Assembly: GCA_039654915.1 (NCBI GenBank)
Contig: CM077600.1
Coordinates: 76,889,992-76,953,991, forward strand
Reading direction: 5' to 3'
DNA length: 64,000 bases
DNA from: Aquilaria yunnanensis
Taxonomy: Eukaryota > Streptophyta > Magnoliopsida > Malvales > Thymelaeaceae
Shown: positions 11,542 through 22,160 of the stretch, one piece after another
How the letters are laid out: each line of letters starts with the position of its first letter
Position numbering within the stretch: position 1 is the stretch's first letter
Notes under the pieces: generated by a model
Databases searched by the model: none
What the model saw: the letters and a program-made list of their open reading frames with translations, nothing else
What the model was told of the DNA's origin: nothing
Translations under genes and position numbers: made by a program

Positions 11542-14125
11542 AATAAAGAAGTTACAAAAAATTCACTAAGTTCCAAGGAGGTTTAAGCACTAGATGAGGA
11601 GTAGGGGCAAAATGGTAATTTTGCATTCTGAGTAACCGGGCGGGGTCCCGAGTGTTTTAAGTTAAGTTTTGTAAATTAACCTTTAACCTTAACTCAAACT
11701 TGAAACAATAACAAGAATTAAGCAAGAAATGAGCATGTGTTAAAAGATGGGGGTTTATGTGTTTAAGGGTTGTAACTTGGATGGCTTAAGGGGTTAAGTG
11801 AGGGTTTAAGAAGGGAAAGGTGGCTAATGGCTGCCATAACCACGTTTTCCCCTCTCAAGCACTCATTTCTCTCTCAATTCAAGCTAGAAGTCAAGTGATC
11901 TTGATTCCTAGAGTTGCCATCCAAGGATACCAACCAAGAGGAACTTGTTTCAAGCTAGAAAACAAGGTTTGGAGGCTTGGAAGCATGATTTCTCTACTCC
12001 CCTGTTTTTGATACGTGGTAAGCATTGTGTTCTTGGTTAATTCTATGTTATTTGAGTGAATTGAGGCTTGGGTTTTGGTTAGAGAGGAAGATTGTGATGT
12101 TTGGTGCTTTGGTTTTGATTGGAACTTAGGTGAGGATTTCTTGCACTTGGTTGCTTGAAAAGAGGAGTGATTCTAGCTTGTATCTTGGAGTTGAGGTAAG
12201 GGAGTAGTGTTTATAAGCTTGAACAATGCTTGTGGCTTGAGTTTGTCGTAAGAAATTGATTGAAATTAGCCATAGCATTGAGTATGAGTTTTGGTTGAAT
12301 TATGGTGAACTATGAGGTTTGAGGAAGATTTGATGATGTTATAGAGCATCATTAATGGCATTGTGATAGTTGGTTATGTTCCTTGCACATGAACTAAGTG
12401 TGTGTGAAGTTTGGTGGCTTTTTATGCATGTTTGATATGTGTACTAAGTAGCCAAAGGTCAAAGCAGCAAAATGCGTGCCAATTCTGCAGTTTCACAGAT
12501 TGGCGACGCGTCGCCAAGAGGTACTCATAATTGGCGATGCATCATCAATTGGAAAAAGGATCACAGAACGTCGACAACTGTGGCGACGCGTCGCCACGGT
12601 TCATGACGCGTCGCCGAGATAGCATTGGAGACCCGATTTTGTTTTTAGCATAACTTTTCGCTCGGGTGTCCGATTGAGGTGGTTCAAAGTTCCATATGAA
12701 GCTAAGGGGGAGTACTATCACTTTCAAGTTTTATAAAAATCTAAAATGCACCATATTTAAAGTTTTTTTGAATCAAAGTGAGGGTAATTTTGGAAGGCAG
12801 AATTTTGCACATTTTGGTAGGATGATTAAGGTGAGTCCCAAAGGGGTCCTTTAGGTACCTTGGGCCTCAAGTGTGCCAGGGGTACTTTGAGACTTCCTAA
12901 TGTACCTCGAGAAGTGGGAGTTTCCTTGAGTTTTGAAAAGTTTTGAGGTTACTTGTTGAGTGAGCAAGGAAACTAAGTTGCAAGCGAATATAGCCAAGTG
13001 TCATGAGCTTGAGGTGTAAGTTTTAGAAACCTTGGCAACCTGGCAGTGCTGAAAATCACGGGGTTGTAAGGAGAGGCTTCAAATGCATCGAGGTTTTGAG
13101 GTTTAATAACCTAGTTACATAGTTCTCACCACAATTCCCCTGCACAACAAAGTTAAGAAGAGGTTATATAATAAGTCAGGCGTAAGCTAAGGCTTACGAG
13201 GCACAAGTCGAGGGCTAGACTTGTGAGCCACGGAGTGACGCCCGTGAGAAAGTAAGAAAATTATGTGAGGAGTGGTCCTTTGGGATCCGGGCATGCATAT
13301 CCATATATTTACATATATGATAGGTCCCTCACACTGCGAGAGCCAGCAGAGAGTATGCATGAGTTATTTCATATCTGTCCACAGTTTTACCGTTGGTACA
13401 TGAGGTTACCCCTTACTGAGAATCTTGGATTCTCACCCTTACTGTTTTGTTGTGCAGATACAGAAGGAGTCAGGCCTAGTTACCGTTGAAGGTTACTCTG
13501 GTAGTAGTTTTTGGTGCACAGGTAGAATACCTGAGTTTTGTTGATTCTAGTACTTATTGTTTGGATGCTTGTCGGTCTTGCACAGTACTAACTAAATTGC
13601 TCATTGGTTACAGAGCCTAGTGCACATTGGACATAGTCAGGCATAGCTAGACCTAGTGGGGTCCAGAGGAGTCTCTAAAGCTCGCCACTGGGATTCACAT
13701 CCAAGGTGGGAGTTAGTATGAAAAGATCTCAGTAGAGGATTTTGAATGTGTACATAGTACTCTAGTTGCCTCCCTAGTTATGAAATGAAGGGTCATGGAC
13801 TCGAGGATTGCTTTCTGGGTGGGGGCATTAGCTACTATATGTATGAATGTTCGCACATGTTGCTATGTGTAGTTAACTCATATAAAGGTTGATTTGTATG
13901 CTTTGACTGCTCTACTTGTTTTATATGAAAAATTGTGGCCACATTAACATTTTATGGTTTTAAATAACCTGTCAAAGCATAAAGAGCATGCATATTGCAT
14001 ATTCTAGGATAATCAACTAGTGACATGGATTTAATCCGCGCACATATCAATGAGTCCAACTGCAATCCGCCATGAGACCAAGTTCTCACAGGTTTCCTGT
14101 GTAGGGGCCAGGGACGGCCGTGTCA
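11451..14125 (+). repeat. 3' LTR of element A
   Basis: Partner of 4551-7226, 2675 bp, starting TGTTATGGAC and ending CCGTGTCA, followed by the duplication ATTTT. The palindrome cluster recurs at 12500-12618; its second unit is eroded by CG-to-TG/CA changes (GCGATGCATCATC). Confidence 0.95.
12500..12618. promoter_or_regulatory. Palindrome cluster in the 3' LTR of A
   Basis: Units based on GGCGACGCGTCGCC lie at 12500, 12530, 12581 and 12603, equivalent to those at 5601-5719. Unit 2 has three C/G-to-T/A changes relative to the 5' LTR, which breaks its symmetry. Confidence 0.55.
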
Positions 14126-14130
14126 ATTTT

Positions 14131-14558
14131 GATGCTGTTTCTCCCGTAGGTCACCTCCCGGGGGGAATGTTCTCCATGGAGGATTCATCTTGTTGCTCTC
14201 CACTTCCCGAACTCCGGTGAGTTAACCTGGGGCTCTTCTCCCGATGAGGCACTGGTGAGGAAGGCCTTCGCATCGGAGTTGGCTGCGGCCATCAGCGGTC
14301 TATTTGCTGCATCATTTTGGCCACGACAGAGCGTTGGAACTCATGCAGAAAGCCCACTGTAATAGTCAGAAGGCATTCATCCTCAGGTAGGGAAGTCCCT
14401 GCTGCAGCTTGCTCAATTAGCGGTTGAATCTCTAGCGCGGAAGGGGACTTCGGAAGTCCCTTGTCCTTAGAATGCCGAGTCTCAACGACGGCGACCTGGG
14501 AATGGGTTCCCATAGATGGCGCCATATGATGCCCCGCAGCATCTTCGTCAGGTGACAT
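14131..14558 (-). pseudogene. T1 gag N-terminal part
   Basis: The frame opening at ATG 14558 gives 88 residues colinear with the start of the element B polyprotein; both contain AVVETRxSKDKGLP. It continues, degraded, to 14131, where element A interrupts it, and resumes at 4545. The ATG lies 31 bases inside the T1 LTR, and the frame crosses the primer site, exactly as in B. Confidence 0.8.
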
Positions 14559-15413
14559 GGTGTGACCGAAAGGGACTTCTGATGTGGAAGAACGCCCGAA
14601 GTGTAGGTTTCCCAGGGGGGTGTGCCTAAAATGCCCAAAAAATAGGGGTTAGGAGGTCCCCGGAGTCTTTTTCCGGGGAGGAGCCTCCGACGCCCAAGTT
14701 AGTGTTTTGAAGGTGGAGAGGGAATGCAAAGGGCCAGAGATTCTTGCCTGTGGCGTTTCTTTTTCAGGGAGGCAGAGAGGGATCCCTCGTTAAGACCATT
14801 TCCCTAGTATATATAGGGGGAGGAGGCCCGTTCAGATCATGACACTTGTTCAGTCGGATGTAATCTGTCCTTTTTGGGCATGGGGGCCTCCAGCCGCTTA
14901 TAGGCTTCTCAGGCCATGGGCTAGGGCTAGCCCTACATGACAAGATGTAGGCGGCGTCGGGGTGTAAGAGCGCATACGGGGGTAGCATGTAGCGTGTGCG
15001 GGCGACATGTCAGAGACTCGTTAAATACTTCTACCGTACCCCCGAGGTCCCTTTGGTTGAAGTCACCCTTCGGGGTAAGGGGCCTTTTCCCGGAGTCGTA
15101 CTGGTAGTTCGGGGGGCCCCCTAGCTCTGAAATTACTCAATTGGGAGGATTCTCTCCTGCTGAGGGTGGCTGCTCCTTCTCCCCTGAAGTCAGTTCGGTC
15201 ACCTTCCCGATGGAGGTAACATGCTAGTTCCTAAGGTCGGTACTGTCATTCTCGGAGCTGTTGTCGAACTTCCGAGATCATGTATCCATGGAGTCGGACT
15301 CCCTCCTTTCCAAGGTCGGTATTGGCGTTCCTCGTCAGTGATGCCAGATTTTCCCGAGCATAGTGCTTGGTCGAGGCCCTCAGGCGATGGGGGCGATAGC
15401 ACTTCGGCTGTCA
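14527..15413 (-). repeat. 5' LTR of T1
   Basis: About 887 bp, related along its length to the 868-bp LTR of element B. On the minus strand it starts TGACAGCCGAAG and ends GCATCA. A TATA-like TATATATA lies at 14808-14815, at the same place as in B. It is followed on the minus strand by TATGGCGCCATCTATGGG, the primer site. The outer edge borders UGT coding sequence. Confidence 0.85.
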
Positions 15414-16149
15414 AGCATACAGGGAGGCAACAGGGTACAAAATGTTATGTATTGGCCCCATTTCCTTGTGCAACAAGGAAAGATCTGATAAAGTTGAAAG
15501 AGAGAAAACAGCCTCAATTGATGGTGAAGAATGCTTGAAATGGCTAGATAAGTGGGCAGAAAATTCAGTTATCTATGTTTGTTTTGGGAGCCTAAACCGG
15601 TTGTCATCCCAACATTTGATTGAGCTCGGCCTGGCCCTAGAAGCGTAAAAAAGACCCTTTATTTGGGTGATAAGAGAAGCTTATAAGAAAGAGGAGTTCG
15701 AGAACTGGCTGTTAGAATCCAAATTCTCTCAAAGGGTGCAAGAAATAAGGATTCTTGTATGAGGATGGCCACCACAAGTGCTAATCTTGTCCCACCCCTC
15801 AATCGGAGCATTTTTCACTCATTGTGGATGGAATTCTACCCTCGAAGGCATATGTGCAAGCATCCCAATGATAACTTGGCCGATGTTCGGGGAGCAATTC
15901 TACAATGAGAAGATGGTTGTCCAAGTGGTTCATTTGGGGGGGGAGGAAAAGTTTGGACTTATGGTGAGGAAGGAGGATGTTGAGAGGGCTGTAGAGAGTG
16001 TGATGGATGGACGAAGGGAAGGCGAGGAGAGGAGGCAAAGAGTAAGGGAGCTGGCTGCTAAGGCGACCAAGGTAGTGGCAGAAGGCGGCTCCTTTACGCG
16101 TAACATTGCATTGCTTGTTGAAGATATTCAACAACTTAAAGACTCTTAG
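15414..16149 (+). pseudogene. UDP-glycosyltransferase 3' part (UGT73-like), interrupted by T1
   Basis: The frame that opens at the T1 border reads AYREATGYKMLCIGPISLCN, typical of the linker and start of the C-terminal domain of plant family-1 glycosyltransferases. The 44-residue PSPG sugar-donor box is complete (15766-15897): it begins WPPQ, contains HCGWNS and ends in EQ, with Trp22 and Gln44 as in UDP-glucose users. The C-terminus ends at TAG 16147. Such enzymes transfer sugar from UDP-glucose to small plant metabolites in the cytosol. Two single-codon stops break it: TAA at 15646 and TGA at 15760, while the frame is otherwise kept. The N-terminal acceptor domain is absent from the window; it should lie beyond the far edge of T1. 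UGT73 is a tentative subfamily call. Confidence 0.88.
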
Positions 16150-16537
16150 GACAAAAATCTTGGTCTGAACTTTGTCTTGGGATTGTCTTTTTTATTCCCC
16201 CTTTCTGAGATAAATTGGATGCAGGTTAAAAGGCTAGCGGGACAACAGCCAACAAGCATCCTGTGCGTTACGGTATGAAAAACGTCATTATAAAGACCAA
16301 GAAAATGCGAACCTCGCAAACAAATAAAAATGTTAGTCAAAGGAACTCTTAATAATTCAACAATAAGCATTTTCTGGAAAAAAGAAGAATCTCGCTTGAA
16401 AATCATTTCTTGCACAACCAGCATTGATGTATTTTGTGTTGTTGGACAGACCTAAGCCTCAAAAGAAATTGTTCTTACAGTCTTCTTAGGGACATCTTTC
16501 TTATCAAATTCTTGTTGGAACACTTTGAATTTTCATA
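16150..16537. other. UGT downstream flank, nothing recognised
   Basis: Mixed sequence after the UGT stop. No open frame with recognisable content and no repeat structure was seen. Confidence 0.5.
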
Positions 16538-16545
16538 TCCAAAGC

Positions 16546-18049
16546 CAGGGATAGCAAAATCTAACCCGACTCGATGACCTAGTCCAACCCACATTAATCC
16601 AAGCTCGGCCTGACCCAGTTTGATAAAAAAGTCAATGATATGAACCCGATTGTACCCAACTCGACTTGAACCCAAACTAGATTGAAGGAAAACCCGATAA
16701 AACCCGAAACCAAATGACCCAAACTTGAAATCCCCAAACCCGAAATGACCTGAGCCTGAATAAATCCAATCCCAAAAGGATCCAAACCCAAGGCTGACTT
16801 GACCCGAGATGGCCTGATGACTAAACCCGAGAAGACTTGATTTTAACCCTTACCCTAAACCTTAATGTTCGTCTTTCATTATTTTCCATATGTAGTAAGT
16901 CTTAAATATGGGAGGTTCTATGTTTAATAACTTTCATTTTTTGGGACTTTGATATTCAATATATGTCATATTTAGGAAAGGAGTCTTTCGTAATTAATAA
17001 TTTTCATTTTTTAATAATTCCATATTTAGTAAGTCTCATTTTTCGGATGAAGACTTTTATATTTAGTAGCTCCATTTTTAAAAAATGTTCATATTTAGTA
17101 ATTCTCATATTTTGACAAGGGATTTCTATATTTAGTAACTTTCATTTTATAAAAGTCCTGTATTTAGGGAAGGGACTTCCATATTTAGTAAGTCCCATAT
17201 TTGGATTCTTCCAAAACAAGTAATTTTTATATTTAGTAGGTTTAATGATCTTGATAGGCAATTGTTAAAATTACAACACTCATCCCCAGACTTTAAGTAT
17301 AGTGTAACAAGGTACCTAAATTTTAAGAAACTTCATTTTAGTCACCTCTAACAATTATAACATGGGTCCCTAAACTTTTGAAATCTTTGCACTTTCACAA
17401 ATTTTTTTTCAAATTGTACAATTTAGTCACTAACAGTAAACTTGATTTGCATTTTGTTGGTATTTCAAAGAAAATTGATCAAACATAAGCATAGCAAATT
17501 TGTCATAGTGCATGTTCGGGTGATAGCTGAATGAGGATTTGAATGATCTTTACAGTGATAGTTGAAGGGTATGAGTCTAAAAATGTAATCAAGTGCTACC
17601 AACAATGTTAAATTACCTAAATATGTACCAAACTATAATGAAGAAGATTTTTATGAATATTTTGATTAAATATACCAAAAAAAAGAAAAATTAATTTAAA
17701 TTAAATTGCACAAAAAATCAAATTCTTTTATTTAAAATTTAGCATTTTTTTTAAAGTGAATCGATTCAATGATTTTGGCCTATACACCAGTAACCTGAGG
17801 GAACACAAAGGTCGACTCAAATCTGACTCGAAACCTGACTTGAAGTTACCCGATATTGAAATTAACCTAACCTGTAGTGAACCCAACCCCAAATAAACCC
17901 GGCCTAACCCAACCCAAACCCGAAATCAAGTTAAACCAAAATGACCCAACCTGAACTCGACCTAGACCCATATTCTTGCTAACATGATTATACCAAAACT
18001 TGAATGACCTAACCCAAACTTGACTTGACCCACCCAATTGACATCCCTA
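16546..18049. mobile_element. Non-autonomous hAT-like DNA transposon 1
   Basis: The 1504-bp unit is flanked by a perfect 8-bp duplication TCCAAAGC (16538-16545 and 18050-18057). Imperfect terminal inverted repeats are visible: CAGGGATAGCAAAAT on the left and TAGGGATGTCAATT on the right, read inwards. Subterminal regions on both sides (16560-16850 and 17810-18040) consist of many short ACCCGA/AACCC-type motifs. An 8-bp duplication, AGGG termini and subterminal motif clusters are hallmarks of the hAT superfamily. No transposase frame is present. Confidence 0.75.
16880..17240. repeat. Degenerate AT-rich tandem repeat inside hAT-like element 1
   Basis: The phrase CATATTTAGTAAGTCTCAT and variants (TATATTTAGTA, CATATTTAGTAATTC) recur about every 30-60 bp through this stretch. 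Units are degenerate, with no coding capacity. Confidence 0.6.
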
Positions 18050-18057
18050 TCCAAAGC

Positions 18058-18959
18058 ACTAGTTCTTTCAGTCCCTCATTTTCTAAAAGGTTGGGATTTT
18101 CTTGTGTCTTTTCAGTGTAGTTCATACAGAATTTGGGAGACAAATCATTCCACTTTCATTGAGTAACAAATTGACTGTGAGTACTCAATGGCGAAGCCAC
18201 AATTTCTTCACTGGGCTAGCCAAGATGATCTCATTTCTTCTTCTAAATCAGGAAATTTTATAGTAAAAAATAGTTAATAGATAAGTAAAAAAATGATTAT
18301 CAAAGATATTAATACTAAGATTAAATCTGTGTACTAAAATTGATAGTATTGACTCTAGTTATACATAGGGAGTGAGAGGCCCATCATTTCTGACCCTAAT
18401 TATTGACTACAACTATCTAATTAATGCTTCAGTCAGTTTAATATGTTAAGATTTTAGTTACAAATTAATTCAAAATTTAATCAATTCAAGACAAAAAAAG
18501 CAAAATTAAAGTTAAATTTGAATGTTTGATGGTCAATCTACATTAAGGAGAAATCCTTATAATTAACACATGTTAATAGGTATTTGCCCCTAATGTATTA
18601 CGTTAGTGGATTACCTGCTCATTTGAAAACCATCAATGACATATTTGCCTAAAAATACTGTAGTGGCCGATTTTTCTCATTAGCATAGGAAATGTGTCAT
18701 ATTTGATTTTTGCCTTTTAACTTTTCTTGTTTCTTATATTTGATTAGATTGGCTACTTTCTAACTTTAAAAACCTAAATAGAAATAACATCAAAGTTGAT
18801 GGTTTATATCATGATTTATCCAAAATATGCACCAAATACTAAAACGTTTAGTATATTTGGGGGCCATGACCTTTTCTGGCATATATGGTGGCTACACTAC
18901 TATGAGTGCTATCAAAGAGTGATACAAATGAGGGAGTGTCTCTAAGGATCTTAGAAATT
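18058..18959. other. AT-rich intergenic stretch
   Basis: AT-rich sequence between hAT-like element 1 and the first gag fragment. Nothing coding or repeated was recognised. Confidence 0.5.
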
Positions 18960-19345
18960 TTAGGAGCCATGTCTAGCAGGTCTGACAAGGGGTCTAAGAC
19001 AAAGGCAATGTTGGAACAAGTCCTTGCTAGCCTCTAGTTGACAGAGAGGAAGTTGATTGATGTCACTTCCCAAATGCCATCCATAGAGGAGATGCCCAAA
19101 CAAGGACATAGGAAGGCACCTAACAAATAGGGTGTGCAACCAAGGGAGGAAATATCCGATGAGAGGGAAGAAGAGGCTCGTTGTAGTGCTAGCCAACACC
19201 CACCTAAGAGACCCAAGATGGGGCAGTCACGATCTAATGACAGCTTGATCTCTATAATGCTCACTTTTCACCCTTTTAAGGCAAGAGTGACTTAAAAGCT
19301 TACTTGGAGTGGGAGGCTAAGAAGGATATGGCCTTGGATTGTGAT
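18960..19345 (+). pseudogene. Decayed gag N-terminal fragment of a Ty3/gypsy element
   Basis: The reading KAYLEWEAKKDM near 19285-19325 matches the start of the Retrotrans_gag region in several plant Ty3/gypsy groups. It is preceded by a charged region rich in Arg and Glu. Frame changes and stops interrupt it. It ends abruptly where the LTR-like segment at 19346 begins. Lineage is not resolved. Confidence 0.5.
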
Positions 19346-19680
19346 ATGCTCATATTTAGTTATGCTTTTCATAGGGTTTTCCCTTGTATTTGCTTGTTTT
19401 TTAATGTGTTTGTGCTAGGATATAGTGCTAAATTGGTTTATATTTTGTTTTCAGGTCATATTTCATCTTCATGAGAGATAGCAAGGATTTTGGTGAATTT
19501 TTGGAGTTGAATTACAAGCTTTTGGTGAGGTTTTAAAGCTTACACGCCCATGTTCCAAACCTTGTTGAAGTAAGCGAAGTTTTAACTTCCAAAGGAGTAA
19601 CATAGCCTGGTACACAGCCATGTTTCAACCTGTGTTTGTCTTAATTTTTATGATTTTTGAGTTAATTCAGAAGCTCCTAC
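19346..19680 (+). repeat. LTR-like insertion in the gag fragment
   Basis: It begins TGATATGCTCATATTTAG immediately after gag-like sequence and contains phrases such as ACACGCCCATGTTCC and ACACAGCCATGTTTC, similar to text common in plant gypsy LTRs. No partner LTR or duplication was found, so this is tentative. Confidence 0.35.
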
Positions 19681-20440
19681 TTGGGCACAACCTCTCCAAG
19701 GTCATTAATGACCATGGCCCTCTTGTTGACACACTCTGATGCAAAATGTCTCTAGTCCTAGTAGGAGCCTTAGGTGTAGGTGAACCTTTATCTTTTCCAC
19801 ATGTAAGTGCCTCTTTGCTTATAGGTATCTTTAACTTGGGTCATGCTGGCTCCCACCTAACATCTTTACACTAGTTAGGCCTTTAATTAAAGGTTCTTTC
19901 TTGTAAGTTCCTTCTGCCCCTCTCCTATTTTGTCTTTCCACCATGATAGCCAAGCTCTTCAAGTTTTCAAAATCAACATAAAGGTGTAGATCCATTGTGT
20001 TAGAAATTTTTGGATTGAGCCCCCTAAAGAATCAAGCCATTGTGCCCTTTGGGTCCTACTCAATATTAGCCTTACTCATAGCCATCTTCATCTCCTTCGC
20101 ATAGTCCTCTATTGACCTTCCACTTCGAGTTAATCTTTGGAACTGTTGGTGGAGCTCTTTATAGTAGTAGCTAGGAAGGAGCCTTCTTCTCATCACAAAC
20201 TTAAGTTCTTCCTATGTTTAGATAAAATCCTCCAAGTTTTTTTGCCTGGGTTGCATTATTTGATTCCAGCAAATAAGAGTCTAATCAATTAGCTAATTTG
20301 GCTTTCTTTATCTCAAAATAGATATGGCAATCTACTGTGTTCGTAGTTCATAACACACCTTTTCCTCCACACTAACAATACTGTTGATGCATCAAATCTC
20401 TCTATACTCAAATAAACATGTGAACTCATAGCCAAGTGCA
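19681..20440 (-). pseudogene. Decayed gag fragment, minus strand
   Basis: Minus-strand translation gives EELKFVMRRRLLPSYYYKEL, then SIEDYAKEM and RGLNPKI, the standard pattern of the Retrotrans_gag domain of Ty3/gypsy elements. Stops are present. It is homologous and inverted relative to the fragment at 21702-22160. Confidence 0.65.
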
Positions 20441-20818
20441 CCTATCATCAAAGTATAGCAGTGGCAAGTACCAAGAACATTTTCCCCTAGGAATGGAGGT
20501 TGTCTACTATACTCAATATCTCCCTATTATCTAACCAACAATTAAGGGGAATTGTTTAATTAACTACTATGACTAAATAAATTAAACTAATGCAGTAAAA
20601 AAAACTATTAACTAACAAATGGCAACAATGAAATAATTAAGGCAATCAATGAATAAAGGCCTCATACTTAAAATTGAATCCCCCTACAATTATCTTTGTG
20701 TTGCTTGTATTATAGTTCAACAAGATTGTGATTAGCTTGAACTGTGGAGTACTACCTAATGTAGATTAGCATCATATTATTCCCGTTACACTAATTCTAT
20801 TCCTAACTCACTGATAGG
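20441..20818. other. AT-rich stretch between the gag fragment and hAT-like element 2
   Basis: No coding content was recognised. It may belong to the same decayed retroelement as the flanking gag fragments. Confidence 0.4.
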
Positions 20819-20826
20819 GTGTTTAG

Positions 20827-21693
20827 TAGGGGTGTAAGTCGTGACCCTAAACCCGAACCCAAACCTGAACCCGACCCTAATTATAGGGTTCAGGTCGGGT
20901 TAGAGGAAGGAAAAATGTGAATTCGGGTTGACCTGATCTGATCCATGCTCGGAACTGAAGAAATCGGTTTGGCTCGGATTGACCCGATATAATCTGACCC
21001 GACCCTATTTTGTACTTAAGTTAAGCTTATTAGGCTGTTTTAGGCTTTTAGCCCATTAGTAATTTAAATGCTAGGCAGCAGGCTGCAGCTAGCCCAACTG
21101 CCCAAGTCTCAAGTTCCCAATGATTAGGGCCCAATCCAATTCGTCCGGCCACCAATCCGGTAATCCCTAAATTCCTAATCCTATTGCTATCCTATTTCGC
21201 ATCAAATGTCAATTGCTCAATCCAGCAACAGGCGGCAGGCGTGACTTGTGAGGCGGCAGCTGCAGAAGCAGAATGGCGCCACTCCAATTGACCCTCCCTT
21301 AGTCCCTCATCCGGTCGTCCCTCCTCTATTCCCCACTCAGAGTCTCAAACTCAATCACTCTCCAGTCCAGTCTCCAGTCCGCCTTCGTAGCCGGCAGGAT
21401 TTTCATCTTCGTTGGTGCCTCTCCTTGTCGCCGTGTATGGGTATGGCCTCCATCCCACTGAGTCGTTGATCAATCGACTAGACCACCACCGACACAACCA
21501 TGACTGACCTAGAGAAGACGAACCAGAAAATTCTGAACGTTTGGGGTCAACCCGACCCTAATCGGGTTAAGGTCGGTTCGGGTTATCAATGAAATAGGGT
21601 CGGGTTAGGGTTAGGGTTAATCGGGTTAGCGATAGTTTAAAAAAGTCAGGTTTCAACCTGAACCCGACTGTACAAACCGAACTTTCACCCCTA
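20827..21693. mobile_element. Non-autonomous hAT-like DNA transposon 2
   Basis: An 867-bp unit with a perfect 8-bp duplication GTGTTTAG (20819-20826 and 21694-21701). The ends read TAGGGGTGTAAGT and, inverted, TAGGGGTGAAAGT. Both subterminal regions are packed with GGGTTCGGGTC/GACCCGAACCC motifs (20850-21010 and 21540-21670). There is no transposase frame. It shares the style of termini and subterminal motifs with the element at 16546-18049, so both may be mobilised by the same type of transposase. It sits between two inverted gag fragments. Confidence 0.82.
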
Positions 21694-21701
21694 GTGTTTA
21701 G

Positions 21702-22160
21702 GCCTACCACATTATTTGAGAATAGAGTTCACATATTTGTTTGAGTATGGAGAGATTTGAAGCATCCATACTATTTTTAGTATGGTGGAAACGGTGTGTT
21801 ATGAGCTACGAACGCACCAAATTTCCATATCTATTCTAAGATAAAGAAAGCTAAATTGGCTACTTAACTACACTCATATTTGGTAGAATCAAATTGTGCA
21901 ATCTAGGCAAAGAACGAGGAGGATTTTCGCTAAACATGGGAAGAACTTAAGTTTGTGATGAGAAGAAGGTTCCTTCATAGCAACTATTATGGGGAGCTCC
22001 CCCATTAGCTGTAAAGATTGACTTGGGGTCTAAGGTCCATGGAGGATTATGTGAAGGAGATGGAGATGGCTATGACTATGGCTAATATTGAGTAGGACCA
22101 AAAGGCCATAGTGGCTCAGTTCTTAAGGGGGCTCAATCCAAACATTTCTAACATAGTGGA
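21702..22160 (+). pseudogene. Decayed gag fragment, plus strand
   Basis: The translation gives WEELKFVMRRRFLHSNYYGEL, then SMEDYVKEMEMAM and FLRGLNPNIS, typical of the Ty3/gypsy gag domain. Several stops interrupt it. It is the inverted counterpart of 19681-20440. It ends where the Tekay-type LTR G begins at 22161. Confidence 0.65.

Larger units (their letters stand above)
4551..14125 (+). mobile_element. Complete Tekay/Del-type chromovirus A, Ty3/gypsy
   Basis: Two LTRs of 2676 and 2675 bp flank an internal region with an initiator-Met primer site, gag-pol remains and a purine tract. The 5-bp target duplication ATTTT is perfect (4546-4550 and 14126-14130). The LTRs start TGTTA and end GTGTCA. 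Insertion split the gag region of T1. The LTRs differ by roughly 3 % by eye, so this is the oldest of the complete elements here. The coding region has nonsense changes, a frameshift and two large deletions, so the element cannot act on its own. Confidence 0.95.
588..15413 (-). mobile_element. Degraded Tat-lineage Ty3/gypsy retrotransposon T1 (interrupted by element A)
   Basis: This minus-strand element runs from its 5' LTR (14527-15413) through gag (14558 downwards), is split by element A at 4546-14130, and continues with the rest of gag and pol from 4545 to 588. The polyprotein is colinear with that of the intact element B, including the second RNase H domain typical of the Tat lineage. Everything downstream of the second RNase H, namely integrase, the antisense gene region and the 3' LTR, is missing or left of the window, cut by LTR X. 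Its outer edge at 15413/15414 lies inside a UGT coding sequence. Confidence 0.85.

Noticed and set aside
15414..16149. UGT as a working gene with alternative starts
   Set aside because: Two in-frame stops, one just before the PSPG box, and no acceptor domain.
21597..21625. GGGTTAGGG runs resembling telomere repeats
   Set aside because: Plant telomeres are TTTAGGG arrays. This is a short part of the GGGTT/GGGTC subterminal motif field of the hAT-like element.
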